A stretch of 64,000 nt of DNA from positions 10,095,393 to 10,159,392 of the forward strand of contig JACDQD010000002.1 of NCBI GenBank assembly GCA_019843655.1, given 5' to 3'. Source of the stretch: Lethocerus indicus. Lineage: Eukaryota > Arthropoda > Insecta > Hemiptera > Belostomatidae. The position numbers were made by a program, and so were the translations under genes. The notes below the pieces were generated by a model. It made no database searches and was not told where the DNA came from. It saw only the letters and a list, made by a program, of their open reading frames with translations. Numbering within the stretch: the stretch's first letter is position 1; every line of letters starts with the position of its first letter. This document shows positions 40,754 to 53,958 of this stretch, one piece after another.

Positions 40754-42545
40754 TTTTTTTTTAACTGTTTTATTTTTGCACAATCAACCTATACAGTTAT
40801 GGGTGCAATTGATACAAGTATTTATTTCCGCGTGTTAGTCCCGACAAAGAAACCACCCAGTGATGGCGCTTTTGACATGATTTAATTACTGCCCGAGGTG
40901 ATCTGTGGGCCAGTGGCGTTTAAGCCGTCGTGGTGGGGATAGTGGATGGGTAGAAGAGGAAAGGGACTGAACGAGTGGGTTTGGGTGTGGAGAGAGGCGG
41001 GAGTGGAATTTAAGGAAGCGTGATGTTCGGTGACTGTCGGTCTGTTGAGGTCATTATGGATTGTTCGGTTAGAAACATACCAGGGAGCATTAAGGATGGT
41101 ACGAAGGACTTTTGATTGGAATCTCTGGATGCGGGCGATGTTGGATTTCTTAGCGGAACCCCATAGCTCTATTCCGTAAGTCCATGTCGGTTTTAAAATG
41201 GTTTTGTATATTGTAAGTTTGTTGTCTACTGTCAGTTTTGATGTCTTCTTCAATAGAGGTCTCAGCAGTTCAAATTTGCGGTTGAGGTCTGTTCTTTTGA
41301 GACGCGTATGGGGGTTCCACGTGAGTCTTTTGTCTATGTAGAGTCCCAGGTAGCGAGCCTGCTGTTGGATGGGAATAGGAGCATTGTTGAACTGAACAGG
41401 AGGGCAAGGCTATCGCCGTAGTGTGAAGGTGACGTGAGTAGACTTAGAGCTATTCACCTTCACCCTCCACAGTTTGCACCAGGACTGGATGTTGAAAAGG
41501 TGCTCTTGGAGTTTGCTAGTTATAGTTGAGGGATTTTCGTCGGATGTGAGGATGCAAGTGTCGTCAGCGAATGTGGCGAGGACTGAAGAGGGATGTGTGG
41601 GTATATCGGAGACATATATCGTATAGAGTAGTGGGCCTAGGACACTACCCTGAGGGACAGACGCTTCGACCGAACAGTGGTCGGATAGCACTTGGCCTTC
41701 CTTAACTCTGAAGAACCTGTCCTCAAGGTAGGATTTGAGGATGAGGTAATATGTATTTGGAAGGATACTTTTCAGCTTGAACAGTAACCCGGGGTGCCGC
41801 ACTCGATCGAATGCTTCTGCAACATCGAGAAAGACACCACCGCAGTACTGTCCAAGCTCCAGTGCAGAGGAGATCTCGTCTACAACGCGGAAGCACTGCT
41901 GGATGGTAGAGTGTTGCGATCTGAAGCCAAATTGATGGTTAGGAATTATGTTTGAGGAATCGATGATTGGAAGGAGTCATTTTAAAAGGATTCTCTCAAA
42001 GATTTTTGAGAGCAATGGTAAAAGGCTTATTGGCCTGTAGGAGGACGGTTAAAAAGGACTTTTGTTAGGTTTAGGGATTAGTTTTATTAGGGAGAACTTC
42101 CAAAGGATTGGGAATTAGGTGGTTCGCATTATGCTATTGTAGAGGTATGTTAGGAATATTATCGCTCGCTTAGGAAGGTGGCGGAGTATCTCGGATGTTA
42201 TTAGGTCGGAGCCGGGGGCTTTACGTGCTGGGAGTTTTCGTATGATGTAGGAGACCTCCGAAGGATTAATAGCCTTGGGAGGAGGTGAGAGAGGGAGGGG
42301 TGATTGGAGAAATTCTAGAACCGAGTTGGTGTGCTCTAGATCACTGGCAGGATGTGGTTGAAAGGTCGTGGTTAAATGCTTGGCGAACTCAGCCGCCTTT
42401 TCCGCGGCTATCAGTCCTGGCCCAAGAGCTATCACTTTTGCGAAGAGGCGTACTCGTTGTGGGATAGGCGAGGAGTCGTTTGGTCGCTTTCCACAAGGAG
42501 TAGTCACATGTGGAAATGGTGGATCTAGCTGGGAGAAATTAGAGA
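40754..42545 (-). mobile_element. 5'-truncated jockey-clade LINE (non-LTR retrotransposon)
   Basis: On the - strand a single reading frame from about 42540 down to 40882 encodes the reverse transcriptase and C-terminal region of a jockey-type ORF2. The apurinic-type endonuclease and ORF1 are absent, as expected for truncation at the 5' end during target-primed insertion. A run of nine T on the + strand at 40754-40762 could mark the poly(A) tail of the element and is used as its 3' end. I could not find a convincing target-site duplication. It lies inside the putative first sNPF intron, in antisense orientation to that gene. Confidence 0.85.
40882..42507 (-). pseudogene. Jockey-type reverse transcriptase ORF2, broken by four nonsense codons
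   Basis: The frame is continuous, without frameshift, from 42507 to the natural-looking stop at 40882-40884, but carries stops at 42115-42117, 42049-42051, 41977-41979 and 41410-41412. Visible landmarks in order: RKLPARKAPGSD (finger region), YRPISLLPLLSKIFER, NHQFGFRSQHST, VFLDVAEAFDRV (first catalytic Asp), SVPQGSVLGPLLYTIYVSD, FADDT (catalytic Asp pair, intact), RYLGLYIDKRLTWNPH, and the C-terminal YGIELWGSAKKSNI and LNAPWYVSN segments typical of jockey elements. About 540 codons remain of roughly 900 usual for full ORF2. It is dead as a source of protein, yet the catalytic motifs are still readable, which suggests moderate age. Confidence 0.88.
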
Positions 42546-45500
42546 ACTAACGGCGACACTGATATTAACCCGATCAGCTGAACTGTATTGCTGGCGTAGT
42601 ATCATACACCGCATTACATTTCAGAAACTACAAATAAAGAACAGTTTAAGATATCAACTTCAAATGATAATTAAGCCTGTAAATTATTACATGCCCTGAA
42701 AACATTGAGTAAAATTTACGCAAAATTTGAATAAAATAATATTTACCTTAACATGATACGTTCGACATGATATGAGAGTTTCTCATGGATAAAAGTACTG
42801 AGAAATTGCTACGTTATTTGACAGTATATTGCTCATTTGACAGTAATCGTAGCCGTAATTGTTGTTAAATACAGCCCGTAACGGTATTATGCGCATTTCA
42901 TTATTTTGTTGAATCTGTTCACGTGTGACAGTATTTTTATTTAAAGAAACCTGCAGAATACCGAGGCTGATTAATTCCCCATGCGATAGATGACAATTCG
43001 AAAACTGATACGTTCAGCGCCTCCCCAATTGTCCCCGCTAAAAATTCAGGGCCAGTTTACATTGAGTAAAGGAGAACATTTGAAAACTCAATATAACAGG
43101 AAGCATAGCGCCGTGTGTTTTGCCCCTAAGCGAAAGGGGCACAGCTCACACAAGGAGCTGAAACTAACTGCACGTCACGGTAGAATTCGTTGAGCGGAAA
43201 AATCCGCCCCCAGCTCCCAACCTTCTTTTTACTTATTTGCCCAGCTGAAGAAACTTCGCTTTCTCTGGTCTAAAATACAATAATACTTTTCAGTTGATTA
43301 TTTTTTCCCGTGATTCTGAAAGGACACTCATATATTTAGTAGTGGTATAAATTCTTTCCAGTCACGATAGTACGCAGCTAGCACTAATAGTTTTGATATT
43401 TTTAAAATAAAACTTATCTAATATTCGCATATTACACGGACAGATTATATCTTTTAATCTTGACATCTTCTATACTCGCGTTTTGCAATGCAATACGAAC
43501 GCCTGAATATTTTTACGAATGTTGCCATTAATAATCTCAGAAGGAAGATGATAAAATTCAAATGTGTATTTCTTTAAGTGGGGGTTTTCAATTACAACAT
43601 AGGAATACTTATGTTGCAATTCAAAAACTAATATAATATCATAATATATCATAAGTAATCTTATTTTCAACGATGAAACACTAATAGTTTAATATGAGAT
43701 ATAGGATAATGACATTCTTCTTGTAAAAACTTTTATGCATGGTGTTGTCATCCGAATCTCAATTTCTAATTTAACTAATCAGTTTAAACGTTATATTAGA
43801 ATGTTATTGTAGGTTAAATTTATATCAGTGGTGGCTCTCATATTTCTCTTCTCGAGGTTTACTGTTGACGCTGATACTGTCAGTTTCTGAAAAGGTCACT
43901 TATTGTCTTATGACTTATGTAGGCGTATGTCGCTTTTTCTAAAAATTAGGTTGAAGATAAGTATTTTAACAGATCTAACGCATTAAACATGGAATCAGAA
44001 GGAAATTGTATAACCTAATCCGGTGTTAAACTTTGTCTTTCTATTTAAATACTATCCCATTGTCCATTTTCCTATAAATTTTCTAAAGCTCTGTACGACT
44101 GAGTATATTCAAGGAACGAGAAATTTCATCCATAACTACGATACTTGGTCAAAAAAGTCTAATAACTTTATCAAATCTTTCCTGATAGTTAGAACGGGAA
44201 ACTATTCATGAATAGGGGAACCCACTATTGCCCCCTGAGTCAATTTATCAAAATTAAATATTTATGTTAGGTCCGAATTTACAGATTCCCATCCAGTTTT
44301 CGTACTTCATTCAACGAACGTTAAGTGAAACAAGAGCCTGCACACGTAGCCAAACACGATTCGGGTAACAATTCCCCTGACGTAGTGAACAAACTCCGTA
44401 CGAACTACACACAAAGTCGGTTCAGCTCTAAATTCGGCAAAAGTTCTAACACCGTGCGCTGCCTCCTGTTTGACTACGAAATATTTGACTAAAATATTTG
44501 TACTAGAAAACAAGCGGCTTACCCTTGGATGCGACGAATTCGTATTCGTGTTAAACATACTCACATGTTATAGACTGATCGTGTTCATTACATCTCCAAT
44601 TTTAAAATATCCATTACTAATAAATCAATATGTAAGTAATACCCGTAAGTAATACAAAATGATCATAAACCTCTTTAAAAGATATATACTATAAAACGAT
44701 AGTACTGCGATTTTAACGAAAGGAAGAGGAACAAGAGTGTATTCAACATAATACAATAAATATATAGCAATTAAATGATTAATAATTTGTATTTTTTTAT
44801 TATTTGAATATTCCGACTGACAATCCACATTTTAATTAAAGTGTAACAATACATTATCCGGCTTAAATCAGGTACCTTCGCCTTTCTTAAGATTCGGGTT
44901 TTTGCCTCAAGCCGCGATAGAGCCAAAGTTTTGGCCGCAGAAAGTTAGATTTATGTTAACTTTAAAACTTTATAAGGTTCCACTTCGAAATGTTAAGAAA
45001 GTAGTGTCACAGCGGCCGGACTCGACCCGCTTCCCCTTAACTACCACATTAGCGGATATTGGACAGAGAGTTTCTGTTATTGCTTTAATTAAAGCCGGTT
45101 TGAGAATTTTCACTAAAATTCCTCTGAAGAGTCAAAATTGGGACCACTTCATTGATTGTCTTCTGTTGTTATGTGTTATGTGACGAAACTCTACATAGAT
45201 ATTCCAGTCCATTCTATATGCTTACATAAATAAAGTACTGTAGTATTAACGAAAAAATATGTTCAGTATGTCTAAAGTGATTAGATAACCCTTTAAGGCG
45301 ACTTCAGCGTTAATTACATACTACACAATATAAGGATTATGGAAAGAGGAGGGGAGGGGTTATTGTTTGACAGGATGTTGGGAGGACCTTTACGAGAATC
45401 GTTCGTTGAATGGGCAGCCGCATAACCGTGACGGAAGAGAAACATGAGGAAAGTCAACCGGATGTGTCGGCTCAGATGGCATTTGAAACGCTTAAGAGAA

Positions 45501-48500
45501 TGGGAAAACAAAAAAATATCCGACAGAAAAACGAAGGAGCGTGTATTATTATACAACTGCTCGAATTAGAACCGTTTGAAATTAATAATGTGAAGGCTGA
45601 CGTCGCCAGATGTTGCCGGCGTGCGACCGACAGCGGTAGAAATAAAAATAAATAATCTCTTCGTTTTAATCGTGGCCAATTAATATTTTGTAACGGTCTG
45701 ACGGGGAAATGAACGGAGAAAATTGGGGGGAAACATACACGTACTTTGCGCGGCCTAATAGGTTCGGTTTCGTGATATGTTGCAGGGTGTGAAACAGAGA
45801 CAAAAAAATAACATATAATAATATATTTACATACAATAATAATATAGTATATTTACTTACCAATATACTAATATATTTAATTACCAACCTTTTTGGTCGT
45901 TGTAAGCGAGATTGCTTGACACTTTGGGTCGTAAGTCTCCACTTTATGAGCTCTACATATATCTCACTCGCATTTAATGTACATGCTTTCTGGGCTTGAA
46001 CAATTCAGAAATTTCCCACTTGTGTGAACGACCCGGTGCTATATCATGTATCAAATGAATAATTCAGGTTCTTCGGTATCGTTCTTAATGCAGCCACAGG
46101 GAATCGAGTATATATAGTATAGCTTCCACATTTACAAGTTAAAATACCTTCGTGTGTATTCGGCCTCCTTAGTCACATGTGCGCCAATGTAACTACTGGC
46201 ACGAGAATTCAAAATAAAAAATAATAATATTTAAAATTCCGTAAAACGTTTGGAATTTCGGTTAAATTCTAGGCTACCAAGGATCAAAATTTTTAAAACC
46301 GTAAATCGGATCGAAAAGCAATACATGGGATGTCAACTAATGCCCTAAACAGAATTCAACTTGAACAATGAAGGCAGCATACATTAGAATATGCCCACTA
46401 GCTCTTCGATTGGCGACAAATCTATTTAAAGATCTTATGTACGATGATAGGTGGAGATCGTGTATTCGGGATGAGGTCTAAATGTCGGCCCAATCAGCGT
46501 CGTAGCGTCTAAACGATGATTGAGCGGTCGATTGGTGAGTAACACTGAATAGCTGATTGGGCTCCATTCTCGACTCGTTCGAATATCGGGCGAAGAGAGG
46601 AGCCTGCCTGCCGGTGGGGCTATCACCAACCACCCGCCCGACCCCCATTTATTTCACCCCGCTCAGAAATAAGTAAACCGATTTTCCCCTTTCATTAGAC
46701 CACTCCCCCCTCCAACCTACAACGCCCATCTTAATACCCGTGGCACCACCCGACGAATGCGTCACACCGCCGTTGTTGTATAATGCTGTTTTCTGGCCAG
46801 CTTCACCTAAATAAATTTTATCATCAGTTGCAAATTATTGGAGTGTTAATTTTTTTTAAATTTTGCTCGGAGACTTGTGCACAATTTAACGATTTCAATA
46901 ACACCACACAAGATATTTTTTTAAACGGTTCTAACTCGAATGAAGAAAAAGGTATATTAATTAATATATTGAAATATATTTACAAAAGCCATTTTTCTGT
47001 TGTCTTTTTTATATTTAAAGAGACGTTGATTATCGTGGACAATTTTCTGTGAATTAAAATTTTGCGAGCGCATTTTAATAGGGACACCCCTGACACGAGG
47101 ATGTGGAGAAATGAGATATTAGACATTTGACAGAAAAGGTCTACCGATATGAGTAAATATCCGATTATTACTAACGAAATGAACGGTAAAATGGGTGAAA
47201 ATTATAACGACAAATAGATCGAAGAATGTGTACAATTTTTTCGAAGTGAATTACCACGAATGTGAAAAAGCTTCTGAAAATAACGACACCGTCCTGTAAT
47301 AAAACTCCACCATGAGGGCGGGGATACTTTCTGTCCGTGAGCAGATTGCACGTAAATCACGCCGTTTTATATCTCATTTTTATCCAACTGCTTTCAAAGA
47401 TTTAAAGATTCCCAATAGCCCAATGGTAAGTCCGATGCGGGAGCAAGAAGCAACTTGTTGGTGATGCCATTTGCAATATCCAATATCGAGGACCATTTTT
47501 TCGTGGAACATAAAATATTTAATATCATTATCCGTTGTACTGCAGCTAAGGATTATGGAATTATTTGGATAGCGACGGTTAAAGTCGTTTTGCTAAACAC
47601 ATTCAGCAAAGACCTTGTTTTCCAAAAAGAGATCTGTTTAGTAGGAGTGAATTTATTGGGAACAGTTCCCGATTCCCCTCCATTATTAACAGTGTAACTT
47701 CTGGCGTTTATGTATAAATTTACATTGACTATTTGCGTGCGTGATGAAATTGAAATAGATAATTTGTTGGCAGTAATGCATGCAACGAAACACGTCATTA
47801 AAATTCGTTCCTGCTAAACATTATTACCAGTTAAGTACACGTAAATCATAATAAATTAAAAAATAATTAATTGTTTTTACGTATTGTGGAATTTTTTGAA
47901 AAGCAATCTTTTTTATTTTCTAAATATTGTTTGGGGGAGTGTCTGCAGGCTGGGATAAAAATATAATTATTTCTGAAAAATATTATGAAAATATTAACTA
48001 GTTTAACATACCTGTTTTGTGGTCTACACGAGATCTATGGAAAATATTAACATTGTTAAGCCCTCTTGTGCTAGGACAAATTATTCACGAGGATATGGTT
48101 AAAAACCTGCAGGAAATTAGATTTTTGTACGCTAAATTCTCTACCAAGATAAGGGTGATCAGTATACTCAAGGAACCCCGTATTGTAGTAAGAAGAAAAA
48201 GTTCGAATTAAGTCATCATTTTTTGTTGCATGTTACTAATTATCGGTGTTGGAAGAGCTTCAAATCGATTAACCGCTATTGCTTGTGCGGTAATAACACA
48301 AACGGTAAGTCATATCCAATAGGAGGTTTCAATAACCACTTAGGATGTTCTTGGTTATGCCGACCCCTAGTTCGATTAATTATCGAAGGTTCAGAAAGTT
48401 GGATTGGACCGTTTCGAATTGTAATCCAATTACCTAATTAATGACCGGCAAATGTTTGTTCTAGGCTGAGTGCTTCAGCCAAGTAGACTAATCAATATAA

Positions 48501-48860
48501 CTGAATAATTTCACGGGTTAGTGGGTTAATCTGAAGGCGGGTTATTAGCGACATCGAAAAAAGGTGTTTTGTATTTTAATACAGTAGTTATATCAGTCAA
48601 TAGGATTTAAGATATTCTTGGTTTCTATATTTAGGATCGTGTAGGTTAGGATTAGGATTGTGTAACACATACCTTTCTACACAAAGCTCTCCGATAGTAT
48701 ATCCCTACCACGAATGTTTTTTCTAAATGTTTTTAAAGATCAGAAATAGTTTCGGTTGACACTTTTAGCGTCTTCCACAAATTGTGAAAGCTTTAGACAA
48801 CTTATGATTTTGGCTTTTGATTTTTTTTAAGGTTTTCCGTACTCCAAACTTCACATTATA
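42546..48860 (+). other. Intronic stretch without a supported gene
   Basis: AT-rich. GC-richer patches lie at about 45400-45640 and 46440-46770. All frames are below 95 codons and unrecognised. No clear RNA gene or transposon end. Confidence 0.4.
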
Positions 48861-49421
48861 TTAACCCCTTGCACTCGTATATTAATTGTATTACACTGTA
48901 CTCGTATTAATATTTAAGTAAGTTATCTATCGACTCGGATTTTTTCCACATTCTATCATAACAAAAACATTTCTATAGTAACATATTTTGTTACAACATA
49001 TATATTTACTAAAAAAAAGATGCGAATTTTTTAATTTATTTTTTTGATTTAGAGATCAGGTTGGCCAGGGAAAGTAAAAATCTGTACTGCATGTAAAACT
49101 AATAATTTTTAAGAATTATATAGAAAAAATAAAAAAATAATGTAGTTAATATAAAATAGTAAGAAACCGACATATAAAAAAGATAACGAATGTGAAATTG
49201 ATTTGAAAAAATAATCTAAAAATACAAATTCGAACATAAAATTCTGTTTGTGAATAAAATCCTTATATTACAATGCCTATTCAAATACATCTATTTATTA
49301 CTAAATTGATTGCAGCTAAATAAACATAAGTAAGCCATTTCAAAAAATTAAACATTATATTTTATAATTTTGTAATGTATGGTACCGACAAAATGTATTA
49401 CATTTGTGTGCAAAGGGTTAA
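48861..49421. mobile_element. piggyBac-like MITE, 561 bp, TTAA-flanked
   Basis: The left end reads TTAACCCCTTGCAC (48861-48874). The right end (49408-49421), read in reverse complement, is TTAACCCTTTGCAC, a 14-bp inverted repeat with one mismatch including the TTAA at each side. piggyBac-superfamily transposons duplicate TTAA on insertion and commonly begin CCC(T/C)TT, so the element is best explained as a non-autonomous member. The terminal similarity continues loosely (GTATTACA left, GTAATACA right). The interior is very AT-rich with no transposase frame. Confidence 0.72.
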
Positions 49422-51204
49422 CTGTGTTGCATAGATTTGATTTCTTTCTGACTAAGTTTATAACTATTTAAATTGGGGAAAATAAAACAAATACCTCATG
49501 GTTAACAATGAATATAAGTATAAATATCATATGAAGTATGAATATAATATAAGTTTTATCATATGAATTTATATTTGCCTTTTGTGAATTTGTATTTGTT
49601 TTCTTTGCACGTGTTTGTTTTGTTATAGGCTAAGCTGCACGTAAACATTAGTATCCGTAGTACATTTGTATCCGTTTTATGATTCATAACAATCGTTCTG
49701 GCAAACTAATAGAGGTTCTTGCAGGCGAAATCATATCTTGTATTAGAAACATTATTCGTGTCCAATGGGCTGAACGATCATCCACCCATGGTTTCCTAAC
49801 CGCGATCAACCTTTTCCTAACTAATTCGTCTCTTGTTTCTGCTTTACTATAGGCGTTTTATTGAACCGGAGGCGGGTCTGTTAATTTTCGAGTTATTCCA
49901 TAAGGTTGGTCGAAGGGTGGGGTATATAGGGCGCGGTGGATATTGGTTTTTGAGGGCGGTCTGGCGCCCCAAGGGAGGCGGCTCTCGACCCTCGCACGGC
50001 CCCCTTCCCTTCCCTTTCTTCCTATAAAATTATCCTCCAGTGATGAAAGTTCCTTCTTACACTATACCCCGCCTGTACAGCTCGTCCCGGCTTGCTTATC
50101 TGTCTTTAGAACCGTGTTTACTGATTATATGTTGAGTGGGTGTTAGTTACTGTTGTTGGGTGAGACCCTGTCTACTATGATTCGCCCTTTTGCCTATGGG
50201 TTGAATCACATTACCGGTGATTGGAGCAAAATTCGGTCTCCCAACTTGAGCCACTTTCATAACAATTTCTCCTGCCCACACAATGCCCGTTCTATTTATT
50301 GGGCTAATTATCCCCCAACAGATCAAAAACCTAGTTCTCATAGACCTGCTTATCTTTGTTAGACTCACATATAACTCCTTAAAAATAATTAAAATTGCAA
50401 CTATTAGATAATCTGGTGAATATTCCTACTATATTATCCAATAGCGCAAGTTGAAAAATAATGACTGAACGAGCAAGAAGATAATGTAAAATGTATATTT
50501 AGATGCTTCCTCCATAGGAAATGCAGAGGATCTAAAAAATATCTACATTGTTAACGGTATTGTTTATATATGCGCGATATAACAGAGAGGACTTATATTA
50601 TTGCGACACAAGTGGTTGGAGATGGGCACCGACTGTAATGTAGGTTCTGTTAAATAAAGTTTATAAAGCAGCCTCCGTTTATATCACCGACTGGAATTCG
50701 GAGGGTCCACCAGTTGCAGGCGTGCAACTGTTGTGGCTATTGAACAACTATTCACAGCGTTAGGCAAGTTACGCGTGCTTCTCGTCACGGCCCAAAGCAT
50801 TTTCTCTCGCTAATAGACGGGCTCCGCCATATATTCCCCAACCGCCGAAAGTAAAAATGTTACAGTAATGTTACAAGCGATTGAACAATTCAATTCTGGG
50901 TAACTGGTTAGTAATCCGAGCCGATACCGAAATTTCGCTTTATTAATTCGGATTTTAGGTAAAAAGAGATTAATGTATCGTTTCGTTACTCTGTAGGGTT
51001 GTTTTTTTGAAATAATAATAACCACATGCAATAGCTTCCCGTTTATTTATTTTTTATACTAATCTCCTCTAAAAATTAATGAAAAATAGTGAATGAAAAA
51101 CTGAATTGAAGACAAAATTACAATGAGAATTGGAAACTATGTTTTACAAACTAAATTATTATCCTCAGAAACGCTACATTTATGGAATTGCTGTATTTAA
51201 CGTA
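49422..51204 (+). other. Intronic stretch without a supported gene
   Basis: A GC-richer block at about 49860-50120 contains a TATATAG-like motif near 49921 and overlapping short frames (49833-50027, 49943-50146). An alternative promoter cannot be excluded but nothing downstream supports one. Confidence 0.35.
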
Positions 51205-51405
51205 GATTTCGTGTTCTTCTGTCTCTTCTCGGTGATTTCTTCTTTTGCTAGACCGGTTTCGGCCACTCGCCATCTTCAGTAGCGGTGTCAGTCACTTTGG
51301 CACGTTGGATGCTCGTGGGGCATCCTGTTCGCACAGTCACTTATTTTACTTGTACTGTCAGTACAGTATGAAATATTATCACTTACTTTGGGTTCTGTCT
51401 TGTCT
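51205..51405 (-). mobile_element. SINE-like repeat copy, the best conserved in the window
   Basis: Read on the - strand it contains AACCCAAAGTAAGTGATAAT, then ACAGGATGCCCCACGAGC, CACCGCTACTGAAGATGG, GCGAGTGGCCGAAACCGG, and ends CACGAAATCTAC near 51205. This matches the order of the copy at 4582-4749 through its full length. On that strand the sequence GGTTCAAAGAC just before its left part (+ strand about 51405-51418) resembles a polymerase III B box, but no A box was identified. I found no target-site duplication here. Confidence 0.6.
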
Positions 51406-53853
51406 TTGAACCGGGCCAAGATACCACTCACCGCACGATCCTCAAGTCTAACCCAACGGAGCGTAGGTTCCGAAACAACCGGGTCTCTTTCTCGTCTTTC
51501 ATATTTCCATCGAGATTAATTCTGGTCGAGTGGCGAGTGGCAGTTCAGCTGGCAACCCGGGTCGATACGCTACAAAACCGAAAGTTAGATAATATGACAG
51601 AAAACTAATCTCTAAAATCCCCCACTCTTGGAATTGTAATTTCGATGAAAATTACTATATTGATAATTCCACTTGTGCGGAAAAATATAATCCTCAGTTG
51701 TCCAGAAATACTAATACTTGCCAATACAATGGTAATTGTTGCCGAAAATATAATTACGATTCAATAGGCTGTATACTTCATACATGGTAAACGTATGGTC
51801 TTGGGCTAACAGGTGTAGCCAATTGCCGATTTGCCAGTATATGTTGCCACGTTAACGATATACCGCCCAGAATAGCAAAGAAAAAGCTTATAATATGACG
51901 ATTGCAAACAATTAATATTGATCGACGGAAAATGTTAGTTACGTACGAAATTACGAAAAGGTAACTCTACAGTGTACTGTTCCATTGCTGATCAAATATG
52001 TTCCGCTGAATAATAGTCCTGTTGGTTATTCACTTGATGATCATGAAGAATGTTCATCAAAAAAGAGAAAGAGTGGTCATCAGAAAATTGGGCGAAATAC
52101 AATACTAGTGGTGGAGGTTAACTCTGTATAAAGTATCTTATACTATGAAATTATGCAGGATACATTTCAAATAAACCTAGAAATGAATTAATCTTATATA
52201 TCGTATCCGTCCTTATAACTTCATCCTTACAGTGTATACAGTGAAAAGGCAAGACTATATGTAAAACTAAAATATAATACGAATATATATATAATCAAAC
52301 GCATAAAAAATGCATTTTTGTGGTTATTTCATTAATTGTAATATTGAATGATCAACAAGATCATTTTTTTGACATAAGACGACATACGTGTCTCTTGTAG
52401 TGATGCCCATAAATAAAATAATTTAATGTGGGATGGATAAGGGCCACATTTATATTGCAAAGGGTCAGCGCCTTTCGAACGCCAGAAATGTATCGCTCGC
52501 TCGACAGTCATAGACTCATAAATAGGCGTGTACGGTAGGGGATGAGGGGGGAAATAGGGGAGAGCTGACTAAATTGCAAGCAGAATATGCGATTCAATTT
52601 CAGAGAGGCGTAATTAGTAGGGCGACACCGACAATAGACTGCCGTTGGACGAATTTGGGTGTGACGAGGTTGAGGCTAATGAGATGCCAGCGAGCTGTCT
52701 GAACTGGAGAGGATCGTTGGTGGTGGGGGGGGGTCCAACTGGCTGGCTATTAAAATCTGACTGGGCGACTTTCAGCCCCCACTGACGGCGTCACTTGCAC
52801 AATCCACATCCGGTTTAGACGTTTCCCAGTAACGATAACGAAGAAAGAAATAAACCCCGCCGCGAAAATGTACGTGTGTGAACGCGAAAAATGAGTCTAG
52901 TACGTTTAATGAGCAGAGGTTAAATAGAGGATTGCAATCCTGCCGTAACCTTTTTTGCCAGTTCAAAGATCTTTAGAATACAATTTTAATTTCTATTTCA
53001 TGCGTAAATTGGTTTGCGTTATTGTTTTTTCCCCGCTTAATGAACTCGTATGAGTAAGTGGATAGTATTTAATGTATGCCGTATGTGGGAGCGAGTGGAG
53101 ACATTATTAATGACAGAAGAGATTGCCACTGTACTAATAAGAAATGTAGTGATCCGCTTTACAGACAGTATTAGCGATACGACATTACTTACGGTACGTT
53201 AGTATTGTTTATCATTTATTATTCGTTTAATTTCATCTTCATTGCCGTGTAATTTCGTAAAAACAATAAAAATAATTTAATAAAAACTTACATTTTCACT
53301 AAGTCATCTACAGTGAAATAGAATCTACTCTGGCGTAGAACACTCAAATACCTATTAAAAAATATAACTCCTATATTCGGATTAAATATAATACATTGAT
53401 AGAGATATGGCAAAATTGCAAATTTAATTTATTAATGGGCGTGTTACATATCGTGTCCTAAATATCTACAATATGTATGCCACTAATGAATATTGAAAGC
53501 GCAACTCAGTTTTTTGGTCCTTTTCCGACGTACTGACCACGTCATAAACGTGCATTCACCTTTTTGAGACCTGCTGATTTATTTCTGTACTTTTCTTGGT
53601 TGAATTCAAGAAATTCTCCCCGTTCAATCAATTTCAAACTTACATAACGCAGGATACGGAATCGAGACTTGTTCACGGAAATATTCTCCCTCTCGGTACA
53701 GATATGAAACTGAACAAACTGTGAGCATCTCTTAAATTGTAGAATCTCAATAACAGTTCCACCAATTCAGCATTCCTATTATAAAAAACTCCATTGATAC
53801 AATATTAAATTTGAATGAATTATAATAAGGAAATGTTTTCTTCAAATTTTCAG
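51406..53853 (+). other. End of putative intron 1; no gene seen
   Basis: A GC-rich island at about 52450-52800 includes a run of nine G near 52724. The intron closes with the acceptor TTTTCAG|CAATG at 53851-53853, preceded by a pyrimidine-rich tract. Confidence 0.45.
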
Positions 53854-53958
53854 CAATGAAGGTTACACTGTCGTTGATCAGCATGTACATCGTGCTCTGC
53901 CTGGCCCTGGTCATGTTTCAAGAAGCAACATCGGCACCCGCCTCACCCGACTATGACA
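53854..53958 (+). other. sNPF: sNPF first coding exon (signal peptide)
   Basis: Begins after acceptor CAG at 53851-53853, only two bases before the ATG at 53856, and ends at A|GTAAGTG, a near-consensus donor. It carries 34 codons plus one base. The minimal leader in this exon means the 5' UTR must come from one or more upstream exons. Confidence 0.88.

Noticed and set aside
49921..49930. TATATAG-like box considered as an alternative sNPF promoter
   Set aside because: No initiator at the right spacing and no exon with a donor that I could define.
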